Of a stretch of DNA of 53,594 nucleotides, positions 34,451 to 41,712 are shown piece by piece. Location: the NCBI GenBank assembly GCA_905479495.1, contig CAJQMR010000040.1, positions 1-53,594 on the forward strand, read 5' to 3'. The DNA comes from an uncultured Anaerolineae bacterium (lineage in GTDB: Bacteria; Chloroflexota; Anaerolineae; Promineifilales; Promineifilaceae). The translations under genes and the position numbers were made by a program. Below the pieces are notes generated by a model that did not search any database, was not told where the DNA came from, and was given only the letters and a program-made list of their open reading frames with translations. The stretch's first letter is position 1. The number at the start of each line of letters is the position of its first letter.

Positions 34451-34485
34451 AAAAAGCAGCAAACAGATTGGATCTGCTTGCTGCC
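34451..34485 (-). terminator. Second (promoter-distal) terminator in the ilvB leader
   Basis: On the minus strand GCAGCAAGCAGAT (34485-34473) pairs with ATCTGTTTGCTGC (34469-34457) around a three-base loop, followed by six T (34456-34451). The one non-Watson-Crick position is a G-U pair only when read on the minus strand and a mismatch on the plus strand, which supports the assigned strand. It lies 85 bases before the ilvB start, so transcription must read through it to express the cluster. An open frame of 60 codons (34602-34420) crosses it and is Gln-rich, but I see no reason to call it a gene. Confidence 0.75.
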
Positions 34486-34629
34486 TGGGGTGACGGTTGT
34501 GTGTGACTGGGCTGTTTGTTGGGGGCAACGACTGGCAGGGGAAACGGCCGTTTGCCCCTGGGTTTGTCTAGATTGCTGGAAATTCATTTTAAATGGTTGC
34601 ATGATACGGCCGTTCCCTAAAAAAATTGC

Positions 34630-34658
34630 AAAAAAAAAGCCGCCCTGCTGGGCGGCTT
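34630..34658 (-). terminator. Attenuator terminator after the ilv leader peptide
   Basis: A perfect 9-bp GC-rich stem (34650-34658 with 34637-34645; AAGCCGCCC / GGGCGGCTT) with a four-base loop runs into nine T on the minus strand (34638-34630). It begins 37 bases after the leader-peptide stop and about 265 bases before ilvB. Its position and strength fit a transcription attenuator. Confidence 0.9.
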
Positions 34659-34695
34659 GGTTTCATCCAAAGAGTGTTTAACTTTCACTCATTCC

Positions 34696-34788
34696 TTACC
34701 CAACAGGTATTGTCTCCTTATTAATGACAATAATAAGGACGAGGCTAAGAAGGATAAGGCTAATAATGATGTGAAAGAGTGTAAACAT
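34696..34788 (-). CDS. Branched-chain amino acid leader peptide of the ilv-leu supercluster
   Basis: A 30-codon frame from ATG 34788 to TAA 34698-34696. Residues 7-22 read IIISLILLSLVLIIVI: 14 of 16 are Ile, Leu or Val, and 17 of 30 overall. The intrinsic terminator follows 37 bases later and then ilvB. This arrangement is the known pattern of ribosome-mediated attenuation (ilvGMEDA, ilvBN and leu leaders): stalling at the codon run when charged tRNAs are short would let an antiterminator form. In the minus-strand RNA, GUUUA and CUUUCAC near the start codon (34786-34771) can pair with GUGAAAG and UAAAC just after the stop (34688-34676), bracketing the codon run. An alternative GAGUG/CACUC hairpin uses the same downstream bases. 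The ribosome site (GGAAC) is weak. Confidence 0.88.
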   Translation of the reverse strand: MFTLFHIIISLILLSLVLIIVINKETIPVG

Positions 34789-35074
34789 ATGATTTTTCAG
34801 TTCCAAAATGTCACATAAGTGTACAGACTGCTTTTTGTTCGCCTAGTGACAATATGCCAAAAGAAAACTGTTGATTCTTGTAACAATTGTACAATAACTT
34901 CGAAAATCTCGTTTCTATAAGGCAAGTTGGTGCATTATACCGAACTGTTTTCTCGATGCCAATGCAGATTTATGGCCCGATGGTCTTGGTGCCCGTTTAA
35001 AACTTGCATGGCGATCGCATAGAAATGAGACTGGAAAACGGCCGTAATGCACTTTCAGTCTCTAACTTTGGCTC
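34789..35074. other. Gene-free AT-rich region upstream of the ilv leader
   Basis: No coding frame is supported here. The promoter of the ilv-leu cluster must lie within it on the minus strand, but no clear -35/-10 pair stands out. The stretch contains one cyanobacterial-type HIP1 octamer (GCGATCGC, near 35011) and one ACGGCCGT copy (35038-35045) inside the loop of a weak GAGACTG/CAGTCTC hairpin that could end the small gene at 35075-35284. Confidence 0.5.
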
Positions 35075-35284
35075 CTAGTGGGCTTCAGTTGTGAATTCAG
35101 CTGATTTTGAATTTAGCTTATTGGTTAATGATGTTAACATGACGTCAAATTTCATCAGAAAGCGTTGGATGCGTTTTAACATAGTGTAATATTCACCATA
35201 TTTAATGCCATCGTGATAACGCTCTGCTTTCCTATACGCTTCGTTCTGAACAATTCGATTGAATTGATTTATTTGTAATTCCAT
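35075..35284 (-). CDS. Small hypothetical protein
   Basis: 69 residues with a good ribosome site (AAGGAG, 8 bases before the ATG). The sequence is polar and helical (NEAYRKAERYHDGIKYGEYY, then LKRIQRFLMKFDVMLTSLTN), without membrane segments or known motifs. It lies alone between the ilv leader and the tandem small RNAs. I do not recognise it; the ribosome site and helical pattern make a real gene more likely than not. Confidence 0.5.
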   Translation of the reverse strand: MELQINQFNRIVQNEAYRKAERYHDGIKYGEYYTMLKRIQRFLMKFDVMLTSLTNKLNSKSAEFTTEAH

Positions 35285-35385
35285 TTATACAACTCCTTAT
35301 TTAAAAATCTCAATTACTGATGCTGAATGGCCGCTTAAAGCGGTGCCACACTCCTGTACTTACTTTTTAGTCGATACTTTCCATT

Positions 35386-35470
35386 AAAAACACCAAGGCG
35401 GAAAATGCCTAAGCATTTTCCGCCTTGATTCCCACTATTTCCCACTGAACCGCGCATTTCAGCACAAGTC
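35386..35470 (-). ncRNA. Candidate small RNA, copy 1
   Basis: On the minus strand a -10 box TATACT (35482-35477), with TAGAGA 17 bases upstream as -35, would start RNA near 35470. About 50 bases later comes a perfect 14-bp hairpin (AAGGCGGAAAATGC with a TTAG loop, 35424-35393), followed after GGTG by five T (35390-35386). The result is a transcript of about 85 bases with no start codon in a usable context. A nearly identical unit lies 207 bp to the right. No known RNA family is recognised. Confidence 0.5.
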
Positions 35471-35592
35471 TCTATGAGTATACTAAACGACGGGGTGCAT
35501 CTCTACGGACATTTTTTACAAAATTGGGGAGGATTTATTTGTGCTATTTTGCACAAAGCCCTGAATAGGGGACTTTATGGCAGGTTGGCTAT

Positions 35593-35677
35593 AAAAACAC
35601 CAAGGCGGAAAATGCCTAAACATTTTCCGCCTTGATTCCCACTATTTCCCACTGAACCGCGCATTTCAGCACAAGTC
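35593..35677 (-). ncRNA. Candidate small RNA, copy 2
   Basis: The same plan as copy 1: TATACT at 35689-35684, TAGAAA about 18 bases upstream, the 14-bp hairpin and five T at 35597-35593. The only base that differs between the copies lies at the loop-closing pair of the stem, turning a C-G pair into a U-G wobble in the minus-strand RNA, so the fold is kept. It lies about 95 bases beyond the PucR-type gene stop and could also serve as that gene's terminator. Confidence 0.5.
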
Positions 35678-35783
35678 TCTATGAGTATAGTGGATTAGTA
35701 AGTGTCATTTCTACGGTTAATGTGGACAAATCCAACTCATGTCCGTTTGTAAGATTTGTACAGTCTACTGTGACTGGCTGGAT

Positions 35784-37421
35784 TTACGGCCGTAACTGCC
35801 ACAGTTTCAACGATAAATGAAGTGCTAGTCGCATATTGGATTGGTTCAGGTCGTGTCCGGTTAACTCTTGAATACGATCCAGCCGGTAAAGTAAGGTGTT
35901 GCGGTGGATGAAGAGAGATTCGGCCGTTTGGCTGATATTGCCATGATGATCAAAATAAGCATCAATTGTTTTCACCAGACTGCTGTTGTGTTGTTCATCA
36001 TATTCCACCAAAGGGCCAATGACCTGGTCGGTAAACGTGCGCACGGCTGGGAATTCTTCTAGCTGTACCAATAATTGATACACGCCTAAACTGCTGAACT
36101 GCACCACCTGTTTAATTTGCAGCCGTTCACCCAGCTGCATCGCTTGTAGCGCTTCGTCATAGATATGCGGCCATTCGGCCAGCGTAGGGGCCGGACCGCT
36201 CATACCAGCTACCAGCAACCCATCAGGAAACTCTGTTTTGACCTGTTCTTCAATGCGACGTCCCAATTCATGGGCCGATTCCATATCTTCAGCATGTTTT
36301 AGCTCTTGGAAGACACAGACGTGCTTATCACCATACACATGCACCAGCGCTGAGCGGCTATGATTATTGAGTACCCAATGAATTGTGGTTTCCAGGCGGC
36401 GCAGTGAATAGGCCGAAGGATCGGCCCATTTTAAGGCAATTACCGCATGCGGTTGGTTGGTATTATGGTCTAGTCGGCCTTCCAAGCGCTCAATCTCTTT
36501 GCGGGGCATGGTGCCAGCCAACAGCCCTTCCAAAAAGTTGCCGCGAAGCGCTTTTTTAGCTTCGCTGATGGCTTTAGCTTTGGCCATTTCTAAAGCGCAG
36601 GCTGCTGCACCATGTTCCACAGCGAGTTTATCTAGCAAGTCCAATTCGTCAGCCGGGCCAACTACCGATAAATACCCTCTGGCGCGGTCACCGGAAATAA
36701 TGGGGCTAATCAAGCGCCCTACATTTTCAATAGGTAAGAATTGTTGCCAATAGCTTTGCCGGGCGTGGGCCGCAGCCTTGCGATTGCGTAACACAGGCGG
36801 TAGCTCGTCTCGCTGCTGTAATAGCTCATTGAGTGGTTCCAATTCAATTTGGTTATTTTGCGGCACGGCCATGGCCTGAATTTCCATGCGCTTGTCTTGA
36901 ACCACCGCGATTTTACCGGTGAGTTTGGCTATGAGCTCCGTCATAGCATCCAGCCCCTGGTCTTCACGGGACATTTCAGACAGTGTGCGATAAAGCTGCA
37001 TGCCGCGCTCGCTGGTGGCAGATTGCCTGTCCACAAGTAAGGCGGCGATCGAGCGGTTTACTTCTCGCACCGAAACGGTTTCTGGCACAACCAGTAAAGG
37101 GATTTGCAGCTTGTTGGCTTGCTCACCGATCTCTACGGAGACAGAATTAAACAGAAGCACGCCGGATATGTTTATTTCAGCGAGCAGCGCCAATTTCTGT
37201 TTTAAGGCCGGTTCATTGATTTTCACTTGTAAAGATGGGGGCACGATAACCAGATCGTTTAACTGAACCTGATCTTCTACGGCATCCCAACTGGTTAATA
37301 AAACAACCCATTCTACGGCACGCCGCGCTTGCTCGGCACCGCCCATAGCGGCGGTGTTTAACGGTAAGGCCAACCGAAGTAGATCGCTAATAGTAATTTG
37401 GTCTAATGCTTGCTCATTCAT
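35784..37421 (-). CDS. PucR/CdaR-type transcriptional regulator
   Basis: 545 residues. An N-terminal PucR-like ligand domain (about 8-135, ISDLLRLALPL ... ALLAEINISGVLLFN), a middle region (about 150-400) with a GGDEF-like fold, and a C-terminal helix-turn-helix (about 480-545: YFDHHGNISQTAESLFIHRN TLLYRLDRIQ, written here with a break). The HTH matches the HTH_30 type that recognises promoters in PucR, CdaR and related activators of catabolic genes. The stop-start junction overlaps the histidine kinase gene by 4 bp (37418-37421), so the regulator, kinase and response regulator appear to be made together. The ligand is unknown. Confidence 0.88.
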   Translation of the reverse strand: MNEQALDQITISDLLRLALPLNTAAMGGAEQARRAVEWVVLLTSWDAVEDQVQLNDLVIVPPSLQVKINEPALKQKLALLAEINISGVLLFNSVSVEIGEQANKLQIPLLVVPETVSVREVNRSIAALLVDRQSATSERGMQLYRTLSEMSREDQGLDAMTELIAKLTGKIAVVQDKRMEIQAMAVPQNNQIELEPLNELLQQRDELPPVLRNRKAAAHARQSYWQQFLPIENVGRLISPIISGDRARGYLSVVGPADELDLLDKLAVEHGAAACALEMAKAKAISEAKKALRGNFLEGLLAGTMPRKEIERLEGRLDHNTNQPHAVIALKWADPSAYSLRRLETTIHWVLNNHSRSALVHVYGDKHVCVFQELKHAEDMESAHELGRRIEEQVKTEFPDGLLVAGMSGPAPTLAEWPHIYDEALQAMQLGERLQIKQVVQFSSLGVYQLLVQLEEFPAVRTFTDQVIGPLVEYDEQHNSSLVKTIDAYFDHHGNISQTAESLFIHRNTLLYRLDRIQELTGHDLNQSNMRLALHLSLKLWQLRP

Positions 37422-39502
37422 GCGTTTAAATTGCCATTTCCATTGACCGGAAGGCGGATAATGAAGGTTGTCCCTTCATTGGGGGCGCTGACAACATTAA
37501 TTTCTCCGCCATGCTGTTCAATGATGCGATGGCTGGTTGCCAGACCTAAACCGGTTCCTTTTCCGGGATCTTTAGTCGTATAAAAAGGCTCAAAGATGTG
37601 AACTAATTCGGCTTCAGACATCCCTTTGCCGTTATCCTGAACGATGATTTGCACATGGTCTTTTTCACTATCTAACTTTGTTGTGATAGAGATTTGCCGT
37701 TGCTGTGGTAGCTGGTCAACAGCATCTCTGGCATTGATGATGAGATTGAGCCAGACGCTTTTTAAGTGTTCCCAACTGGCCACAATTGGCGGCAAGTCAT
37801 CGGCCATGTTTTGTATAATTTGGGCATCGGCGGACGTGAGCTGATACCGAACTAGGTCCAGGGTTTGCCAAATAGAGTTGTTCACATCGCCTGTTGCCAG
37901 ATTGTAATGCTCTTGCCGAGCAAAATCGAGCAATCCGCGTACAACTTTGGTGGCGCGATCCCCGGCACGGGCGATGAGGTCAACGGCTTCATAATTGTCA
38001 TCTTCTTTCGGGATGAACATTTTAAGCATTTCGGCATTGGCGTTAATGGCGGTGAGTGGGTTATTGATTTCGTGGGCAACGCCAGCGGCCAACTGGCCAA
38101 TGGCGGCAAGTTTACCCGCTTGCAACAGGGAGCTTTCTAACCGACGCTCTTCGGTGCGATCTTGCCACAAGATGACGGCACGCGCGGAGCTGGCCTGTTT
38201 GCTAGGGATGGGGTAGGCGTTGACATCCCATTCTCGGGGCAGATGATCGTCTCCTTTCCAATTGATTGTCCAGCGCTGGACCTGTTTATGGGCCAGGGTT
38301 TGGGCAGCTAGGCAGTGGCGGCAAGGCTGACTGCGGTTAAAGAAGGTTTCGTAGCACACTTTGTTTACCAGATGTTCTGGCACTGTGTCCAGTTCATCTG
38401 CCTTGCTTTTGTTGATGCCTACAAGCTGCCAGTCGTCATTGATGGTATAGATGGGATGAGGAATGCCATCGATGAGCGCTTGCAGGGTATTGCGACTTTC
38501 CAGCATTTCTTGCTGGCGCTGGCGAATGCGCGTGAAGAGCCAGGCGTTTTCGATGGCTTCGCTGATGGAGCTGGCCAGGGAGGCAAATAGGTCGAGATCA
38601 AATTCGGTGAAGGGGCCGTCTAGCTTGTTGAAGGCGTTGATGAGACCAACGGGACGGCCGCGTACCACAAGCGGTGCCGCGATGAGGGCATTTACCTGAA
38701 AGTTAGGCGGCGCGTCAATTTCGGGCTGGAAACGGCCGTCTGCCTCAGGATGGTTCAAAATGACGGCCGTTTGCTCCTGATAGGAAATACCAAAAACACC
38801 TTCACCGACAGAAATAGAGGGAACGGCTGTGACTGGTAACGGCCCGCTGCGCCCCTGTAAGTTTTGGTAGCGCAACTTAGTGCCACCTTCTACCATTAAA
38901 GCTCCGGCCAGTTCGATTCCCAACAGCTGCTCGACTCCAGCAACGGCCGTTGCCAAAACCTCGGCGACTTCCAGCGTGGCCGCAACTGCTTGCCCGATCC
39001 GATTGAGGGCGGCTAGCTGTTGGCTTTGCCGCTGGAGCTGTTTTTCCAGCTGCTGGGTGCGCAAGATGGTATTGACCCGAGCCAAAAGCTCCTGCGGGCG
39101 GTATGGTTTGGTGATGTAATCGTCGGCACCGGCGGTGAGGGCTTCTACTTTTTCGCTACTGCCTGCAGCGGCCGTTAGCAGCACGACACGTGTGTATTGC
39201 AATCGGTCGTGGTCGCGAATCCAGTTGAGTACATCCAGCCCAGAAAGATTGGGCATGCGCATGTCCAGCAAAACGAGGTCGATTTCGGTCGATTCGTCGG
39301 CAACGGTCGCTTGCAGAAAATCAATTGCTTCTTGCCCGTCCCGTGCGGAAGAGACCAGAAAGTTGGCCTTTTTGACCAGAAAGTCGGCCAAAGATTCAGC
39401 AATTTCTGGCTCGTCATCGACGATCAGGATGTGTGATCTTTTTTCGTCTGAAAGTGGGCTGGAAACGGCCGTTCCGACCCCACCATACTGCGACACTGTC
39501 AT
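37418..39502 (-). CDS. Hybrid sensor: REC-GAF-PAS-histidine kinase
   Basis: 694 residues from the ATG at 39502; a TTG 39 bases farther up is less likely. Domains in order: receiver (about 25-145; LIVDDEPEIAES, LLDMRMPNLSGLD with the phospho-Asp, DDYITKPY), coiled linker, GAF (about 170-325; VGEGVFGISYQEQTAVILN), PAS (about 340-450) holding three closely spaced Cys (CYETFFNRSQPCRHCLAA), HisKA with the phospho-His (GVAHEINNPLTAI) and HATPase_c (NLIINARDAVDQL, DNGKGMSEAELVHIFEPFYT, GTGLGLATSHRIIEQHGG). It is cytoplasmic, with no membrane helix. The Cys cluster in the PAS domain could bind a metal or sense redox state. It lies between the OmpR-type regulator and the PucR-type gene. Confidence 0.92.
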   Translation of the reverse strand: MTVSQYGGVGTAVSSPLSDEKRSHILIVDDEPEIAESLADFLVKKANFLVSSARDGQEAIDFLQATVADESTEIDLVLLDMRMPNLSGLDVLNWIRDHDRLQYTRVVLLTAAAGSSEKVEALTAGADDYITKPYRPQELLARVNTILRTQQLEKQLQRQSQQLAALNRIGQAVAATLEVAEVLATAVAGVEQLLGIELAGALMVEGGTKLRYQNLQGRSGPLPVTAVPSISVGEGVFGISYQEQTAVILNHPEADGRFQPEIDAPPNFQVNALIAAPLVVRGRPVGLINAFNKLDGPFTEFDLDLFASLASSISEAIENAWLFTRIRQRQQEMLESRNTLQALIDGIPHPIYTINDDWQLVGINKSKADELDTVPEHLVNKVCYETFFNRSQPCRHCLAAQTLAHKQVQRWTINWKGDDHLPREWDVNAYPIPSKQASSARAVILWQDRTEERRLESSLLQAGKLAAIGQLAAGVAHEINNPLTAINANAEMLKMFIPKEDDNYEAVDLIARAGDRATKVVRGLLDFARQEHYNLATGDVNNSIWQTLDLVRYQLTSADAQIIQNMADDLPPIVASWEHLKSVWLNLIINARDAVDQLPQQRQISITTKLDSEKDHVQIIVQDNGKGMSEAELVHIFEPFYTTKDPGKGTGLGLATSHRIIEQHGGEINVVSAPNEGTTFIIRLPVNGNGNLNA

Positions 39503-39567
39503 GCTCTCGATACCTGTTACCCACACTTCAAAAACCGACAAGGCTTTTGAACTCTTTTCTAATTACT

Positions 39568-40278
39568 TTACTGTTCTGGATTGGTCGTAAAGGTATACCC
39601 ATGTCCTTGAATGGTGCGAATATATTTTGGATCGCTGGGTACCGGTTCAATTTTTTCACGCAAATTTTTGATGTGGGCCCGCACCAACTCTGGACTGCCT
39701 GTATCACGCGGATAATCCCACACATCTTGCAGCAGCTGCTGACTGTTAAACACCTGATCGGCATTGCTCATAAGATGATATAGCAGATCAAACTGTACAT
39801 TGGTGAGCAGCGCCGTGCCATTCGGGGTTGTGACTTTGAAGCTGCGGCAATCAAGAATCACATCACCAGCCACGACTTCACTTGGCTTTTCTTCTTTAAC
39901 TTCCTTAGGCACTACCCGGCGCAATATGGCCCGTACGCGCAGCTGCAGCTCTTCCATATTGAATGGTTTGCTTAAATAGTCGTCTGCCCCGGCACGAAAG
40001 CCTTCGATTTTATCTTCATCTTTGGCCTTTGCCGTTAAAAAGAGTACTGGCAAATCTTGCAGCAATGGATCACCTCGAATTTGCCGACACACCTGATAGC
40101 CATCGGCTCCAGGCATCATAATATCCAAAATAAACAGATCAGGGCGATGACGACGCGCCAACTGCAACCCTTCCGTACCACTGTTAGATACCATAACATG
40201 GTAACCATATAGTTTCAGCGCACGCTGTAAGGTTCGCGAAACAAGTTCATCATCATCAATTACAAGGATTGTGGCCAT
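39568..40278 (-). CDS. OmpR/PhoB-family response regulator
   Basis: 236 residues from the ATG at 40278, which has GAGGAG 5 bases upstream; an upstream GTG lies inside that site. The receiver domain has LVIDDDELVSRT, the phospho-Asp in FILDIMMPGADGYQ, LFLTAKAKDEDKI and DDYLSKPFNMEEL. The C-terminal winged helix (about 140-232) ends RAHIKNLREKIEPVPSDPKYIRTIQGHGYTF. It is the likely partner of the adjacent hybrid kinase, 65 bp downstream. DNA targets are unknown; the nearest candidates are the neighbouring pdh and regulator genes. Confidence 0.93.
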   Translation of the reverse strand: MATILVIDDDELVSRTLQRALKLYGYHVMVSNSGTEGLQLARRHRPDLFILDIMMPGADGYQVCRQIRGDPLLQDLPVLFLTAKAKDEDKIEGFRAGADDYLSKPFNMEELQLRVRAILRRVVPKEVKEEKPSEVVAGDVILDCRSFKVTTPNGTALLTNVQFDLLYHLMSNADQVFNSQQLLQDVWDYPRDTGSPELVRAHIKNLREKIEPVPSDPKYIRTIQGHGYTFTTNPEQ

Positions 40279-40363
40279 GTGCACTCCTCTGGCTCAACTG
40301 CCTGCCGATAAAACAAAAACGTCATCTTATGTGAATCTACCGCGCAAGTATAGCATATCGTAA

Positions 40364-40425
40364 CAAAAAACCTTCGGATTAATGCAGCCTACCCAAACAT
40401 AGGCCCATTTTGATCCGAAGGTTTT
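40364..40425 (-). terminator. Terminator after the pdh genes
   Basis: AAAACCTTCGGAT (40367-40379) is exactly complementary to 40413-40425 with 33 bases between. On the minus strand it runs into a T tract (40370-40364) just beyond the E2 stop. The loop is long for a standard terminator but pairing is perfect. Confidence 0.75.
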
Positions 40426-40434
40426 CGTTTTTGC

Positions 40435-41712
40435 TTAAATCAGCAGGCGCAGCGGATCTTCTAGAATGGCTTTAAGCGCTTGCATGAACTGAGCGGCCTC
40501 AACGCCATCGGTTACCCGATGGTCGGCTGAGATGGTGGCTTTCATGCGGGTGCTGACGGTTAATTCGCCATCGACCACAACGGGTACCTGCTTGGCTGAA
40601 CCAACAGCCAGAATTGCGGCATGGGGCGGGTTGATGATAGCGACGAAATGCTCCACATCAAACGCGCCTAAATTACTGACGGTAAATGTGGCCCCTTCTA
40701 CATCTTCCGGCTTTACTCTGCCCTCACGGGCCCGCCCGATCATCTCTTTATGGTCCTGAGTGATCTTGGAGATGCTGGCTCCGGCGGTGCCTTTTTGCAC
40801 GATAGTGAGTAAACCACCCTCAACCGCTACGGCCGAACCTACATTGATCTCGTTATGTAAAATGATCTTGTCCCCGCCGAAGCTGGCGTTGATGTTTGGG
40901 AACTGGCGCAGGGCCAGAGCCGATGCTTTAACAATGAGATCATTGACGGTCACTTTTTGCTCAGGTTCTAAAGACTCATTGATTTGTTTGCGCAGCTTGA
41001 GGGCTAGCGCCATGTCGATCTCTGAGGTGACGTAGAAATGAGGAACGGTTGTTTTGCTCTCTGTCATGCGGCGGGCGATGGCCTGGCGCATGCGGGTGAG
41101 CGGTTTTTCGGTGGCGTTGGCAGGGGTGGGAACGGCCGTTTCTACCGCAGGTACAGTCGCTTGTCTTGTCGGTTCGGCCGTTGGACCAGTTGCCAAGTAC
41201 GCTTCCACATCTGTTTTACGCACCCGACCGCCGGGGCCGCTGCCGCCCACCTGGGCCAAATCAACCGAATGCTCCTCAGCCACGCGCCGGGCCACCGGTG
41301 TGGCTTTGACGCCGCCAGGAAATTCACCGTCTGGCTCGCCGCCAGCTTTGGCAGGTTGAGCAGCTGGTGCTGTTGGTTTGGCTTCTTCCTGTTCCGCAGC
41401 TGGTTCAGCTTTGGTTTTGGGCGCTGCGGTACCATTGCTGCTGGCACCATCTGCCATGCCAGAAATATCTTCACCTTCCGCGCCGATAATGCCCAGATTG
41501 TCACCTACCGGGATAAGGTCTCCCGTATTGGCCAGCTGAGCCAACAGCACACCTTCGGCGCGCGCGGTTAATTCCTGTGTAACCTTATCGGACTCGATTT
41601 CGGCCAGCACATCCCCTTTCTGCACCGGGTCACCCACCTGTTTGAGCCAGGTGCCCATGGTGCCTTCCTCCATGTCAAAGCCCAAGGTGGGCATCTTGAT
41701 AAATTCAGCCAT
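40435..41712 (-). CDS. pdhC: 2-oxoacid dehydrogenase E2 (dihydrolipoyl acyltransferase), probably of pyruvate dehydrogenase
   Basis: 425 residues. One lipoyl domain (1-80) has the lipoylated Lys43 in EIESDKVTQEL. An Ala/Pro/Glu-rich linker follows, then the E3/E1-binding domain (about 134-172; KATPVARRVAEEHSVDL, GPGGRVRKTDVEAYL), a second linker, and the catalytic domain (about 205-425) ending SADHRVTDGVEAAQF with the catalytic His398 and Asp402. It transfers the acetyl group from lipoamide to CoA. The second linker (VPAVETAVPTP) is encoded across an ACGGCCGT copy at 41132-41139, the only copy in the three pdh genes. The start overlaps the E1 beta stop by one base. Confidence 0.93.
   Translation of the reverse strand: MAEFIKMPTLGFDMEEGTMGTWLKQVGDPVQKGDVLAEIESDKVTQELTARAEGVLLAQLANTGDLIPVGDNLGIIGAEGEDISGMADGASSNGTAAPKTKAEPAAEQEEAKPTAPAAQPAKAGGEPDGEFPGGVKATPVARRVAEEHSVDLAQVGGSGPGGRVRKTDVEAYLATGPTAEPTRQATVPAVETAVPTPANATEKPLTRMRQAIARRMTESKTTVPHFYVTSEIDMALALKLRKQINESLEPEQKVTVNDLIVKASALALRQFPNINASFGGDKIILHNEINVGSAVAVEGGLLTIVQKGTAGASISKITQDHKEMIGRAREGRVKPEDVEGATFTVSNLGAFDVEHFVAIINPPHAAILAVGSAKQVPVVVDGELTVSTRMKATISADHRVTDGVEAAQFMQALKAILEDPLRLLI

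Larger units (their letters stand above)
35386..35689. repeat. 97-bp direct repeat in tandem (207-bp period)
   Basis: Positions 35386-35482 and 35593-35689 are identical except at one base (G against A, 35413 and 35620). The unit holds the terminator-like hairpin, a TTCCCACTATTTCCCACT segment and a -10 box reading to the left. The flanks upstream of each -10 (CTCTACGGACAT and TTCTACGGTTAAT) are also related but diverged, so the original duplication was probably longer. Confidence 0.95.

Noticed and set aside
34420..34602. Gln-rich 60-codon frame upstream of ilvB
   Set aside because: It runs through the second terminator hairpin and two ACGGCCGT copies, has no ribosome site I trust and does not resemble a protein family. 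Kept only as a note in the terminator entry.
35011..35018. Cyanobacterial HIP1 octamer GCGATCGC
   Set aside because: I noticed only this one exact copy, which is what chance predicts; the enriched octamer here is ACGGCCGT.
35429..35446. TGGGA-N5-TGGGA on the minus strand, like MraZ boxes
   Set aside because: Only two boxes are present, no mraZ or division genes are nearby, and the segment lies inside the repeated small-RNA unit.
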